Positions 9,776 through 20,827 are shown, counted from the first letter of the stretch. The stretch is 30,666 bases of DNA from Mesostigma viride (GCA_009746045.1 RPFO01000323.1:1-30666); one strand, 5' to 3'. Translations and numbers: made by a program. Notes: generated by a model from the sequence alone, not told the origin.

Positions 9776-10356
9776 CTTGGTGATTAGACAGCAGCAGCAT
9801 CCGCAGCAGCTGCTGCAACAACAGCAACACTATCGCCTCCCACTCCCTGCCGCTACAACGACTACACGAGTAATTGACGGGGACGCCGAAGTAGCGCCCC
9901 TCGCGCAAGTGCAGCAAATGCTGGCTCATATGCAACTTCCCCAGGTATGTCCTTTCCTATTGTGATTTCTTTGAATCAACATAATCTGCCTTTGTGAATA
10001 GTTTGTTGGAGTATATAGGATATATTTGTTTGGTTTGTTGATTATTCCTTCATATACCGTGCCCTAAGGCATGCTGGCTTGATGTGCTGGGTGGTGGTGT
10101 GCAGGTTGGTGGACGCCGGCTCCCATCCATTGATCCCTTCTCTGGCACGGTCTCTGTGGCGGTGGCTGCGCTCAACTCAATTGCGACACTGGCCATGTCT
10201 GGGAACACGACGCCCGTGCCACGATGGCGCCCGGTGACCACGTGGATGCCATCATCCGTGTCAGCTCCGCCCAACTATGGTGTCGGCCGCCCATTGCAGC
10301 AGTGGCCAAACTTCTCCAATGACTGGACTATTAGCAATGACTGGTTTACCAGCTAA
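9753..10356 (+). CDS. two-exon glutamine-rich protein
   Basis: Exon 1 runs from ATG 9753 to CAG 9944, where CAG|GTATGT is a strong donor. The intron 9945-10104 (160 bp) ends in GTGTGCAG. Exon 2 runs from GTTGGTGGA to TAA at 10354-10356. The join is phase 0 and both exons are in frame, giving about 148 residues. Exon 1 is glutamine-rich (QQQHPQQLLQQQQ), partly from CAG/CAA repeats, and ends in a helix-like segment AQVQQMLAHMQLPQ. Exon 2 is Ser/Thr/Pro-rich with a Trp-rich tail ending SNDWFTS. There may be an upstream exon, since the frame is open to 9699 and an acceptor-like TTTTAG precedes it. No known domain is seen. Low-complexity Q-rich proteins often act in transcription, but that is not shown here. 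The gene lies near the right end of the 11-kb element. Confidence 0.5.
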
Positions 10357-10560
10357 GCTTATACTAGTTTCTGATGTATTATTAAGTGAGCCAGTGCTTC
10401 TAGTAGAAGGTGATGTCTTAGTACTTATTGTATATTCATGCTGGACTGAAAGAGTACGTGGCGTGCCACTGGCAGCCGAGACATGTGCCTTGTCGTCTGT
10501 CGATGGCCTGGGTTGCTCTTGTGCCATCCCATTTCATCTCAGATTGAATCATGAAGTTTC
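10357..10560. other. 3' flank of the Q-rich gene
   Basis: No feature is recognised. An inverted pair GAATCATGAA-GTTTCATGATTC sits at 10544-10566, next to the start of the tandem array. Confidence 0.4.
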
Positions 10561-11420
10561 ATGATTCAGTTGATGCTTGCAAGTTTCCAGCCTGACATGA
10601 TCGATCGAGTTCATTTGGTCGCACAAAAATGTTTTATTCAAGAGAACAGTGGCAATGGCATCAAACTGCATTGTTTTCCTTTCATTTGTCACCTTTTGAG
10701 CTGTAAACAGTCTATTTTGATGGTCTACATGCTGCTTACAAGTTTCCAGCCTGATCTGAGTTCATTTGTTCAATATTCATATTTGTTTCATGTAAGATAA
10801 CCGAGAAAATGACAAAAAACTGCACATGTATGCTGTCACGTGTCACCATTTGAGCTCAGAATGAGCCCAATTTTTGTGGGTGGTCTATTTTGATGGTCTA
10901 GATGCTGCCTGCAAGAATCCAGCCTGAAATGAGTTCATTTGTTCAAGTGCTGTTCATATTTGTTTCATGTAAGAAAAGGGTGAAAATGACGAAAAACTGC
11001 ACATGTATGCTGTCACATGTCACCATTTGAGCTCAGAATGAGCCCAATTTTTGTGGGTGGTCTATTTTCATGGTCTAGATGCTGCCTGCAAGAACCCAGC
11101 CTGATATGAGTTCATTTGTCCACTGTTCATATTTGTTTCATGTAAGAAAAGGGGGAAAATGACGAAAAACTGCACATGTATGCTGTCACATGTCACCATT
11201 TGAGCTCAGAATGAGCCCAATTTTTTGTGGGTGGTCTATTTTCATGGTATAAATGCTGCCTGCAAGAATCCAGCCTGATATGAGTTAATTTGTCCACTGT
11301 TCATATTTGTTTCATGTAAGAAAAGGGGGAAAATGACGAAAAACTGCACATGTATGCTGTCACATGTCACCATTTGAGCTCAGAATGAGCCCAATTTTTG
11401 TGGGTGGTCTATTTTCATGG
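10561..11420 (-). repeat. subterminal 173-bp tandem array, right (inverted)
   Basis: The unit of the left array recurs here in reverse complement. CCAGC unit boundaries lie at 10587, 10746, 10919, 11096 and 11270, spacing 159, 173, 177 and 174 bp. The innermost units are the most diverged and the outermost the most uniform. The array has about five units against six on the left. Confidence 0.9.
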
Positions 11421-11497
11421 TCTGAAGGCTAGATGACCCCTGCTTTATTGACAAATATAAGGATTTAATCACATGTGGAAAAATTGAGTAAAATTTA

Positions 11498-11528
11498 TGA
11501 AATTGAGCAAACACTTATGAATCCCCTC
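11498..11528 (-). repeat. right terminal inverted repeat, outer 31 bp
   Basis: This is the reverse complement of 508-538 with one mismatch. It is followed at once by CAC (11529-11531), the right copy of the putative 3-bp target duplication. Confidence 0.8.
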
Positions 11529-11531
11529 CAC

Positions 11532-12056
11532 GGTTCTCCAGCCCATTCTGGAGTGGGATGCCCGTCGTCCAGCGCCTATCCCGGGTCAGGGTCTGGACTC
11601 CCGTGGCCATCCTCCTCCTCGGGCTAGCGACTACCTCGAGACGTTCGGGTCGCGACAGTGTTCTCGGCGGCCGGTGGCGCTCACGTGAGGTTCGGCATAT
11701 CCGGATGTGGCCGTCTAACGTGGAGCCCCTGGTAGATCTGTTCTTCCCGACGGGTTTGCGTCCTCGGATCCGGTACCATCGCCTACTCCTGCGGGCTCTC
11801 TGCTTGATCGCGGTACGGAGCCCTTCCTACGCCTCTTTGCCTGTGGCTTCCTGGACTGGGCCCGTGGCCAGGTCGTTCTTACGCAGCATAGGTATTACTG
11901 GGCCTTCCTGGGCCTTTTTCCTGATGGCGTGTGGTCCGATGTTTTCCTCACTGTAGATATATAGGCATGACAATGCCGATGAGGTGGCCCATTACCAGGC
12001 GTATCTGGATGTTCTGCTGGTCTCGCGTGGCACTTACCAGACTGATGGCCACTAGA
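11532..12056 (+). pseudogene. LTR-retrotransposon coding remnant, downstream part
   Basis: The frame starting GTTCTCCAGCCC continues, in phase, the frame that ends at 507 once the 11-kb insertion and one CAC are taken out. It is interrupted by TGA (about 11671) and TAA (about 11701), then is open again through a segment with DWARG, YYWAFLGLFPDG and SDVFLTVDI. It meets a TAG near 11960, and after a one-base shift near an ATATATA run it continues HDNADEVAHYQAYLDVLL to a final stop at about 12054. All three in-frame stops are one C-to-T change away from sense codons. No named domain is recognised. It is followed by about 360 bp of non-coding sequence, the polypurine tract and the LTR. Confidence 0.5.
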
Positions 12057-12414
12057 TAGAGGGCCTTAGGCCCGACCTGAGGGTGTTGTCCCTCCGGTAT
12101 ATAGAGTCGCCCTCATATTCTGGCCAGTTGATTGGTCGTTCTTGGTCCTTGGTACTGATTTGTTTACTCTGCGTGTCCTGCCCAGTGCCGTCCCCCCCGG
12201 CAAGGACTCCGTTCCAGGCAGTTAGGGGAACCTCCCACCAGGCTTGGTGCTGGCTAACCCTACACCACCCGGCCTGGTGGTGGAACCGAGTTAACATGTT
12301 GGTGCTTTGTATCTTGGATGGCCCGTCGATTGTGTTGGTGTGTGCTGGGTGCATTAGGTTTTTCCTACCCCTTTTGTTTCCTCCCCGTGCGTAGGGAGAG
12401 GGCTCCCTACCTTT
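12057..12414 (+). other. 3' untranslated region before the polypurine tract
   Basis: Short frames only. Inverted words CACCAGGCTTGGTG and CACCCGGCCTGGTGGTG are near 12236-12285. I see no further coding evidence. Confidence 0.4.
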
Positions 12415-12428
12415 ATGGGGGGGGGAGG
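12415..12428 (+). promoter_or_regulatory. polypurine tract
   Basis: A run of nine G then AGG directly precedes TGTTAC. Its position next to the presumed LTR start matches the plus-strand primer site of LTR retrotransposons. Confidence 0.6.
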
Positions 12429-12828
12429 TGTTACATCGCGTAACAATTCGTTGTAGTTACGGACGTAAATTAGGTCCTTTGCCTCGGCTGTTCCTAGGTT
12501 TACGTGTAATTCCTACTGGGACATTATTGTCCTCGTAACAGTACTGTGGTACATTGGGTGCTTTTGGGCGCCGCGCCGCGTACTTTATTAGTGGTCCTTA
12601 TCCTTTGGTAGAATGTAGTGGACCAGCGTGCATCTGTGCATCTGCCTGTGCGTCTGTAGGCGAGGGCTAGGTCGGCCCGAGCATGATGGACCGTTGGTGA
12701 CCATTTATGCACGTTCTCCCCCTCGTGTGGTCACTCGGCGTGTGTTAAATGAATTAACACATATAGGCTTGGGTCACGGCAGTGTAGTGTGTTTCCTTCC
12801 TCTATCACTATACTTTTCGTCCGAGGGT

Positions 12829-12840
12829 AGTAAAAAGGAT
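12829..12840. repeat. 12-bp target-site duplication, left copy
   Basis: AGTAAAAAGGAT here is repeated exactly at 13917-13928 on the other side of the LINE. Confidence 0.9.
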
Positions 12841-13916
12841 TAATTAATTAATTAATTAATTAGGAACATAACTCCGTTGGGAGTATATGTAGCACATAGC
12901 CCTGAGAAGGGGCATATGGGCCTATAATACATTCTAAGCTACTTCCTGCAAGGGTGGGAATGTAAACAACACTTGCTCTAGGTGCACCAGGGCACCCGCA
13001 CCCTCATGGTCTATCACGCTATGCCCGGGTAAGGGGGGAGCATGCCTGTGAGGGGGAAGATCATCATGGCTATACAAGAGCTATGGCATGGCTTCTCAGC
13101 AGAGAGTGACTCCCTGCATGGGCACAACATTACTAAATAAGGCTATGCATCGTCTGGAGTGTGGCACATCATAGGCACACATGTACATGATTAAATAAAG
13201 CGCGGGGCTTAGCTGGGATAGTGCCTCTAGGAGGCGTACATGTACATGGCCACGGTCTATCTATTCTGCACTACTACTGCTGTATTCCCCTAAGCTGGGG
13301 CGTCTGGAGTCGCTGGGGCCGCGGGGGGGGGGGGGTCGCCTGCCAGGGCTTGTGGCCGACGTAGATGGCCGCCCCCTTCCAGTACACCGGCTGCCCCGCC
13401 TTGGTCTGCCGGAGCTGGAGGTAGGTCGGCCATAGCTCCCGTCGCCGTTGTTGCTGCGCCAGGGTCAAGTCGTCATCAAGGGTGAAGAGAGTCTTCTCGA
13501 GCCGCTTGCGGCGTCTGAGAAAAGAAATCTTGTCCGCCGGGGTCTTAAAGGTGAGGAGGAGCGGGGGCGGCCCTGCCTTACCCCGCGCGCGGGGAAGGCG
13601 GTGGGCAGCCAGCTCTATCTCACCGTTAAGGCCCATGCGACCAAGGATTTCTCTCTCAAACGCACGCAAAAGCTTCTCGGAATTCTCACCTTCCTCCATC
13701 TTGAAGTTCTTGACAATGACGTTGAGGCTGCGCTTGGCGAGCTCGGCCTCCTCGCGGAGGTCAAGCGTCTGCCGTTGAAGCTGGGCTGCGACGGCGGAGG
13801 TGGTGGAGGTGGTATGTTGCTTAAGCATGTCCGCCCAGGTGGTGATGGGAGGAGCATCGCCGGCCAGGCCAGCCGAGGCTGGCTTGGCGGCAATGTCCTT
13901 CACCGCCTGGGCGGTG
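12841..13916 (-). mobile_element. 5'-truncated ORF1-only LINE-like copy 'b'
   Basis: Flanked by the exact 12-bp duplication AGTAAAAAGGAT, the insert reads leftward: ORF1 C-terminal part (13916-13274), 3' UTR (13273 to about 12865) with the conserved ACTCC/GGAGT hairpin, and a (TAAT)n tail next to the left duplicate. The direct passage from ORF1 to 3' UTR, with no ORF2, is the same as in copy c at 20047-21268. The 5' break within ORF1 is typical of target-primed reverse transcription. Confidence 0.85.
13274..13916 (-). pseudogene. L1-type ORF1 protein, 5'-truncated
   Basis: The frame is open from the insertion breakpoint at 13916 to the stop at 13274, about 213 codons with no internal stop or shift. 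In order it has a TWADMLKQHT motif, a helical segment, an RRM-like start (SLNVIVKNF), the basic LPRARGKAGPPPLLLTFK strand, [20 protein letters not shown], and a tail ending RGIQQ. This order matches LINE-1 ORF1 RNA-binding chaperones (coiled coil, RRM, C-terminal domain with the 'DLT...R' element). The true N-terminus is lost, so it is not expected to be independently expressed. It is clearly related to the copy at 20047-20827, with many amino-acid differences. Confidence 0.75.
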
Positions 13917-13928
13917 AGTAAAAAGGAT
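13917..13928. repeat. 12-bp target-site duplication, right copy
   Basis: Exact second copy of AGTAAAAAGGAT. Beyond it the LTR sequence resumes. Confidence 0.9.
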
Positions 13929-14043
13929 CCGAGGCGTAAATTACGAGGTGGTAATTTACGGCACAGACTACTCTTACCGTTTGTATACGAGTTCGGATCT
14001 TTCTCGTAAGCTACGAGTTAGATCCGAGGTAAGATCCGACGTT

Positions 14044-14160
14044 GTAATTTACGAGGTAGTAATGTACGAGGTAGTAATGTACGAGGTAGTAATTTACGAG
14101 GTAGTAAGGTACGAGGTAGTAATTTGCGAGGTAGTAATTTACGAGTTGGTAATTTACGAT
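14044..14160. repeat. 15-bp tandem repeat in the LTR, about 8 units
   Basis: Consensus GTAATTTACGAGGTA, units at 15-bp steps from 14044 to 14149 with one to three changes each. Related words occur at 13931-13960. Such short arrays in LTRs can act as enhancers. That role is inferred. Confidence 0.85.
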
Positions 14161-14321
14161 CCCGGTACTCGGTCCCGTAGGTTACGACGTCGTATGCTTC
14201 TCGCGTACACTACCGGTACTACAATCATGTCGCTATGTCGTTCTGAATTGCAGTACGCATGTCACTTATCAGAATTTCACTTTGATTTCACTTATCATTT
14301 CGGTCAACCTAACCCCTAACA

Positions 14322-14877
14322 CCCATTTACCCGGGGGAAAAAAATGAATGGCATTTGCAGCAAGGCTCATGCAAGACGAGTTCCTATTTCATAAAAAATT
14401 TCATTATTAAATGCAGGATTACATGTCATGCACAAAAATCCAACGCCTTCACAGAAAATAGCATATCAAGTCTTCTGACGACAATATCAAGTCAATATCA
14501 AATTCGTGGCTTCTCTTCGTGGCTTGAAATACTGTTTCCATGCGGTGCTTAGGACAGCTCCGGGGATGTCGGCACCGCACAGAAGCTCCATCCGGGAGCA
14601 AGTGCGCCGGGGGAAGATGTTGTACATCCAGAGCTCGATATGTGCGGGAAGCCGTCGTGTTGGAAACCGAGGTGTCTGCACATAATTCCGCGCGCAGGCA
14701 GCTTGTGCCTTTACGGGGGAAGACCTGCGACACAAAAACCGTGTCCGGACAATGCAATACGGAGAAATGGCAACGGCAGATGGAGTCGGCTAAGGCCGCT
14801 TGTAAGGAAAGTGATTTTTAATGCACGAATAAATGTATAATGCATGCTACATCGCCATCGCTTGGGCGGTGAAAAGA
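14322..14877. other. no assured gene; short overlapping ORFs
   Basis: Frames of about 80-100 codons overlap on both strands around 14450-14820. The - strand one contains LPAHIELWMYNIFPRR, and the + strand one contains GKTCDTKTVSGQC. Neither shows a known domain, and they are mutually exclusive. The region is more CpG-rich than its neighbours. I cannot call a gene. Confidence 0.35.
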
Positions 14878-15110
14878 CAAGGACCAACCACATGCCCCCA
14901 CCTACCCTTCGTGCATCCCGCCCTTGACGAGGCACAACCATGTGCCCCCACCTACCCTTTGTGCGTCCCTCCCTTGACAAGAAACAAGCACGTGCACCTA
15001 TCTAACCTTTGTGCATCCCTTCCTTGGCAAGGAACAAGCACACCCACCCACCTACTCCACATGCATCCCTCCCTTGACAAGGAACAAGCACGATCACCCA
15101 GCTACCCACT
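14878..15110. repeat. degenerate minisatellite, units of 40-60 bp
   Basis: CCCTTGACAAGGAACAAGCAC-like blocks start near 14921, 14981, 15021 and 15071. They alternate with CCCCCACCTACCCTT and GTGCATCCC words. Unit length varies. Confidence 0.75.
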
Positions 15111-15344
15111 AGCACGGCAGCAAGGCAGACCTTACAATGGCAAGTGATGTTTATCGGTAGAAACTGTTAGACAACTAGCAAACGAGCCAGCCGGTGAAGA
15201 GCAAGGCACGCATGCAAGGAATTTGTCGTTGCCTATGTCTACGCTTGTGTTTGTCACTGCAGTTGAAATCTGCATTTGCATCAGCAGGCCCGATCGAACC
15301 CCATGTCGCCACCCGCATTTCCACTTATACTTCACGGCCCCTTA
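15111..15344. other. no recognised feature
   Basis: Unique-looking sequence between two minisatellites, with short ORFs only. Confidence 0.5.
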
Positions 15345-15735
15345 TTCTTCTCTTGTGCCTGCCTTTGCCCTAACTGTTACCCTAGCATCTGCCCTTGCCC
15401 CTATCCTTTGATCCCCAGTGTTTGCCGTTGCCCTCATCCTTTCCCTAGTGCCTGCCCTTGTCTTCATCTTTTCCCTTGTGCCTGCCCTTGCCCTTGTCCG
15501 TTCCCTCGTGCTTGACTTGTCCTAATCTCTTTCCCTTGCGCCTGCCCTTGCCCTTATCCGCTTCCCTTGTGCCTGCCCCTGCCCTTGCCCTTGTCATTTC
15601 CCTTGAGCCTGCCCTTTTGGCAAGCACAAGTGCCTTTGTCCTTTCCTTGGCCTTGTGCTTGCTCTTCCAGTTTCCCTTTCCTTTGCTCGTGCGGTTGCCT
15701 TTGCTCTTACCCGGGTGCTTGCCCTTGCCGTTTGC
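15345..15735. repeat. C/T-rich degenerate hexamer-like array
   Basis: Repeated GCCCTTGCC, CTTGTGCCTGCCCTTGCC and TTTCCCTTG words without a fixed period. ORFs through it (KGKGKRKG-type on the - strand) are low-complexity translations. Confidence 0.75.
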
Positions 15736-17571
<1,836 letters not shown>

Positions 17572-17817
17572 GTGGTACACAAATACCGTACAAGTGATAC
17601 ACAAATACCGTACAAGTGATACACAAATACCGTACAAGTGATACACAATTGCAGCCAGGACAACAGCGGGTCGCTGCGTACCTGCTGCGGGAAGGAGGGG
17701 GGTGATACACAAATACCGTACAAGTGATACACAAATACCGTACAAGTGATACACAATTGCAGCCAGGACAACAGCGGGTCGCTGCGTACCTGCCGTGGGA
17801 AGGAGGGGGGTGGTACA
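17572..17817. repeat. nested tandem repeat (22-bp units in a ~125-bp unit)
   Basis: GATACACAAATACCGTACAA-GT occurs three times, then a unique block containing GACAACAGCGGGTCGCTGCG. The whole is repeated once with two 22-bp units. It ends in GGAAGGAGGGGGGTGGTACAC. Confidence 0.9.
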
Positions 17818-17821
17818 CAAA

Positions 17822-18500
17822 TATCCGACCTATATATTAGCAATAGCCGCCGCCTATCAAACAGGTCCTATTCATCACGAGCGTCAACGCCCCGTCATCG
17901 CCCCGTCATCGCCCGGCCGAGGGCCTTAACCTGTTAACTCTTTATTCGGAGTGATAGTCAACGACCTATACTACCAATAGCTGCCGCATATCAAACATGG
18001 GCTTATCATCACGCCCTCGACGGGCCAACATCTAAACTCTTCTCTTAATCAACAATCTATATTACCAATAGCCGCCGCCTATCAAACAGATCCTATTCAT
18101 CACGCGCGTCAACGCCCCGTCATCGCCCCGTCATCGCCCCGTGATCGCCATGCCGAGCCAGCCGAGGGCCAATGACCTCTTAACTCTTTACATTTGTATT
18201 CGGAGTAGTAGTCAACGACCTATATTACCAATAGCCGCCGCATATAAAAAAGGTCGTATTCATGACGCCCGTCGAGGGCGATGACGGTGACGCCGTCACC
18301 GTCATCGCCCACGGGCCAACATCTAAACTCTAGTCTCTTAATCAACAATCTATATTACCAATAGCCGCCGCCTGTCAAACAGATCCTATTCATCACGCGC
18401 GTCAACGCCCCGTCATCGCCCCGTCATCGCCTCGTCATCGCTCCGTGATCGCCATGCCGACTGCCGAGGGCCAACCTCTTAACTCTTTATTCGGAGTAAT
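17822..18500. repeat. two-monomer satellite, order A-B-A-B-A
   Basis: Units begin with CCTATATTACCAATAGCCGC-like words near 17827 (A), 17959 (B), 18050 (A), 18213 (B) and 18343 (A). A units carry CATCACGCGCGTCAACGCC and short CCCCGTCATCG tandem words. B units carry GACGGGCCAACATCTAAACT. Lengths vary from 91 to 163 bp because of internal gain and loss. Confidence 0.85.
18276..18310. repeat. 16-bp perfect inverted repeat, 3-bp spacer
   Basis: GGGCGATGACGGTGAC, then GCC, then GTCACCGTCATCGCCC. It lies in the second B unit. The first B unit lacks this extra sequence. Confidence 0.95.
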
Positions 18501-19607
18501 AGTTAACTGCCGGCATTGCCATACAAGAAGAAGCTCTCGATCCTAGGTATAGACTACCTCGGGTATCATCATCGTAATTGCTAGCATCGAGATCATTCAT
18601 ACCTACCGACGATGGCCAGCTGCAAAAGAAAAATGTCGACCAACAGACAGGACCTATCGCCGGGAACCCTCAAGGCAATAAGGGCGAGACAGGCTTTCAC
18701 CGTTAAGTAAAGTTGTCCACATCGTGCTAAGGAATTTGTGCTAATCTATGAGTACCTATATGGACACTTTGTCGCATTTTTTACATGGCAAATAAGCGAT
18801 GTATGTGTCATGTAGGCTGCCATTGGTGCATGCATGCATGGGCCAGCAATGATGGTCAGAGGTACATTGTGCCTATGAGATAACCATCGATTTGTTGATC
18901 AGCAAGTGATTCATTACGTGAGACAACAATATGTTTGGGGGCTAAGCTTCTTACATTGGTCACATGGCCCGCCATAATTGTTTTCTTATGTGTTTAAGGT
19001 TAGGGCTCTGTTCATGACTGAACGTCATGAACGCGCTCTATTCATGACATTGATTAATTGATTTTAATTAGTCTCATGTCCATGTTGGGGGACCGGGATC
19101 TCTGAATTCCCCAAAGAAGATATAGTGGAAGTCACCCCAAGACGTCAATATCCGTCAAGACGTCAATAACAACATGTATGTCCACAGCTCAGCTAGTAGT
19201 CTAAAATATGGGCCTCGAGCTAATCTTGCACGCAAGCAATGCCTATCATCAAGGATTAATTAATGCCTATCAACAAGGAGACAATCATGCTTGTTAAATT
19301 TCCTAGGACCCACAACTGGGGGGTCGTAGTCTTTGACAATGTCCGCCTGGGCAACGCTACTAATCCTACACATCCGAGGTCCCATGTCTGAATAAGAGGG
19401 GTTGAGCGGATGACGCCAACAGTGTCTGTGCTCTGCATGTCAGCTAAAATCATATCGCGGAGACAAACATATGGCGGTATGTCCAATGTTGGCCACTGCG
19501 TCGCCTAACAGGTTCTTACATGGTCGGCAAGGGCCTCACCATGTAAGAAGATATCTCCCTGGCTGGCCAGTCCACAAGGAACCAGCACAGACCTCATCTG
19601 AATCAAC
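18501..19607. other. no recognised gene; several inverted repeats
   Basis: No coding frame is convincing. GTTCATGAC-TGAAC-GTCATGAAC lies near 19010-19032. TTCTTACATGGT and ACCATGTAAGAA form a 12-bp stem around 13 bp near 19513-19549. GCATGCATGCATG lies near 18830. Function unknown. Confidence 0.5.
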
Positions 19608-19689
19608 CTGATTAATTAACTAACTACTTAATTCATTTATTAAACTCATGCCCCCATTAGGGAGTCAAGGAGCATTAGCTAACCCCGAT
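19608..19689 (-). mobile_element. short LINE/SINE-like 3' end 'e'
   Basis: Read on the - strand, it starts ATCGGGG (19689), passes TTGACTCCCTAATGGGGGCATG and runs into a decayed TTAA-like tail (about 19640-19608). It abuts the (TTAA)n tail of the next copy, so one appears inserted at the other's tail. Confidence 0.55.
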
Positions 19690-19991
19690 TAATTAATTAA
19701 TTAATTAATTAATTAAACACGTGCTCCTGTTGGGGAGTCACGGAGCACCAAAGTGCTTTTAATCCCTGTGTGTGCACAACAGGAGAAAGGGCAGAGACCC
19801 CCAGTCTCCTTCATGCCTAAGGCATGCCACAGCTGCATTCGGGAACGCTAGCTAAACGGACACGCTAACGATCCGGCAATCTGTGGGTGCAATAAGACCC
19901 ATGTGAGCATGGCATAACACTAGGAGCGTGGGCAAGTAATCTCATCATAGCCAGGACGTAGCATGGCTGTACTAGGACTATACCCCGATCA
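19690..19991 (-). mobile_element. short LINE/SINE-like element 'f'
   Basis: On the - strand it begins ATCGGGGTATAG beside a (CCAT)n tract and runs about 270 bp. It includes a GAGAC-TGGGG-GTCTC hairpin, reaches GTGACTCCCCAACAGGAGCACG and ends in (TTAA)n (19716-19690). The end matches the hairpin-plus-TTAA end of the LINE copies a-d. No ORF is present. Confidence 0.6.
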
Positions 19992-20046
19992 ATGGATGGA
20001 TGGATGGATGGATGGATGGATGGATGGATGGATGGATGGATGGATG
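19992..20046. repeat. (ATGG) microsatellite, left flank of LINE copy c
   Basis: Nearly 14 units of ATGG. A matching (ATGG)14 lies at 21269-21324 on the other side of LINE copy c. Confidence 0.95.
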
Positions 20047-20827
20047 CTGCTGACGTCGCAGCAATGGGTGGCACGCTGGCTGCTGAACTTCCTCACATTT
20101 CCGCCGCTGCCGCCTCCACCTCCACTGCCATTTCCGCCTCCACTGCCGACATCAAAGCCCAGCTCCTCGACCTCGACCAACGCCTTCAAGCCACCGCCAA
20201 CGCCCTTGAGAGCTTGCATGACACCGCCGGCCTCACCGCCCAGGCGGTGAAGGACATCGCCGCCCAGCCGGCGTCTGCTGGCCCGGCCGGCGATGCTCCC
20301 TCCACCTGGGCGGACTTGCTTAAGCAGCACACCACCTCCACCACCTCCACCATCTCGGCACAACTCAAGCAACAAGCCCTCGACCTTCGCGAGGAAACCG
20401 ACATCGCCCGGCGCAGCCACAATGTCATCGTCAAGCACTTCGACCAGCCGGCAGGTGAGACCTCCACGACCCTTCTTGAGGCATTTAAGCGCGACATTCT
20501 TGCCCCCATGCTACTCACTGGTGAGCTGGACATGTCGGCTGTCCGCCTCCCCCGCGCGCGGGGAAGGCTGGCCCGGCACCCGTGCTCCTCACCTTTAAGT
20601 ACATGGCGGACAAGCTGTCGTTCCTTAAATGCCGCAAGAAGCTCTCGAGGACTCGCTTCACGCTGGACGACGACTTGACCCTGGCCCAGCAACAGCGGCG
20701 ACGCGAGCTATGGCCGGCCTACCTTCAGCTCCGGCACAGCGCAGGGGGGAAGCCGGTATACTGGAGGGGGGCGGTCATCCACGTTGACCACAAGCCCTGG
20801 CAGCCCCCTCCTGCCACCCCAGACTAG
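20047..20827 (+). pseudogene. L1-type ORF1 protein with one frameshift
   Basis: The frame opens inside the ATGG repeat and leaves it at 20047. Alanine-rich heptad-like sequence (about residues 1-85 after the repeat) suggests a coiled coil. Then come [10 protein letters not shown], an RRM-like start (HNVIVKHF), [39 protein letters not shown] and a C-terminal strand VYWRGAVIHVDHKPW. This is the LINE-1 ORF1 layout. At about 20571-20574, in GGCCCGGC, the frame shifts by one base. Copy b stays in frame at the matching place, so one C seems lost here. The truly initiating Met is not identifiable because the 5' end meets a microsatellite. Confidence 0.75.

Larger units (their letters stand above)
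508..11528. mobile_element. ~11.0 kb DNA element with long structured terminal inverted repeats
   Basis: The two ends are inverted copies of a 31-bp terminus starting GAGGGGATTCATA, with one mismatch (508-538 and 11498-11528). Inside each end lies an array of a 173-bp unit in opposite orientation (591-1650 and 10561-11420). The flanks are CAC on both sides. The cargo is a Tudor-like ORF and a PHD-finger ORF on the - strand, a two-exon Q-rich gene and a 214-codon ORF on the + strand, and several repeats. I see no recognisable DDE transposase, so this may be non-autonomous or of an unfamiliar family. Three-base target duplications are known for CACTA/EnSpm and Harbinger elements, but the terminus does not start with CACTA and the target is not TWA. 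Long TIRs with internal tandem repeats resemble Foldback or some Mutator-like elements. Class assignment is open. Confidence 0.7.
12429..14321 (+). repeat. 3' LTR, interrupted by a LINE insertion
   Basis: The segment begins TGTTAC after the polypurine tract and ends CCCTAACA, giving a TGTTA...TAACA terminal inversion. Taking out the LINE at 12841-13916 and one 12-bp duplicate leaves about 805 bp, a normal LTR length. The right boundary is inferred from the TAACA ending, because the 5' LTR is outside the window and cannot be compared. The right part contains a 15-bp tandem array (14044-14160). Confidence 0.55.

Noticed and set aside
508-11528. Assignment to CACTA, Harbinger or Mutator superfamilies
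   Set aside because: The terminus is not CACTA, the target CAC is not TWA, and no 8-11 bp duplication is found. No transposase is visible, so no class is claimed.
13448-13921. 157-codon + strand ORF opposite the ORF1 copy
   Set aside because: The - strand frame matches the ORF1 of two other loci in the window; this is its shadow.
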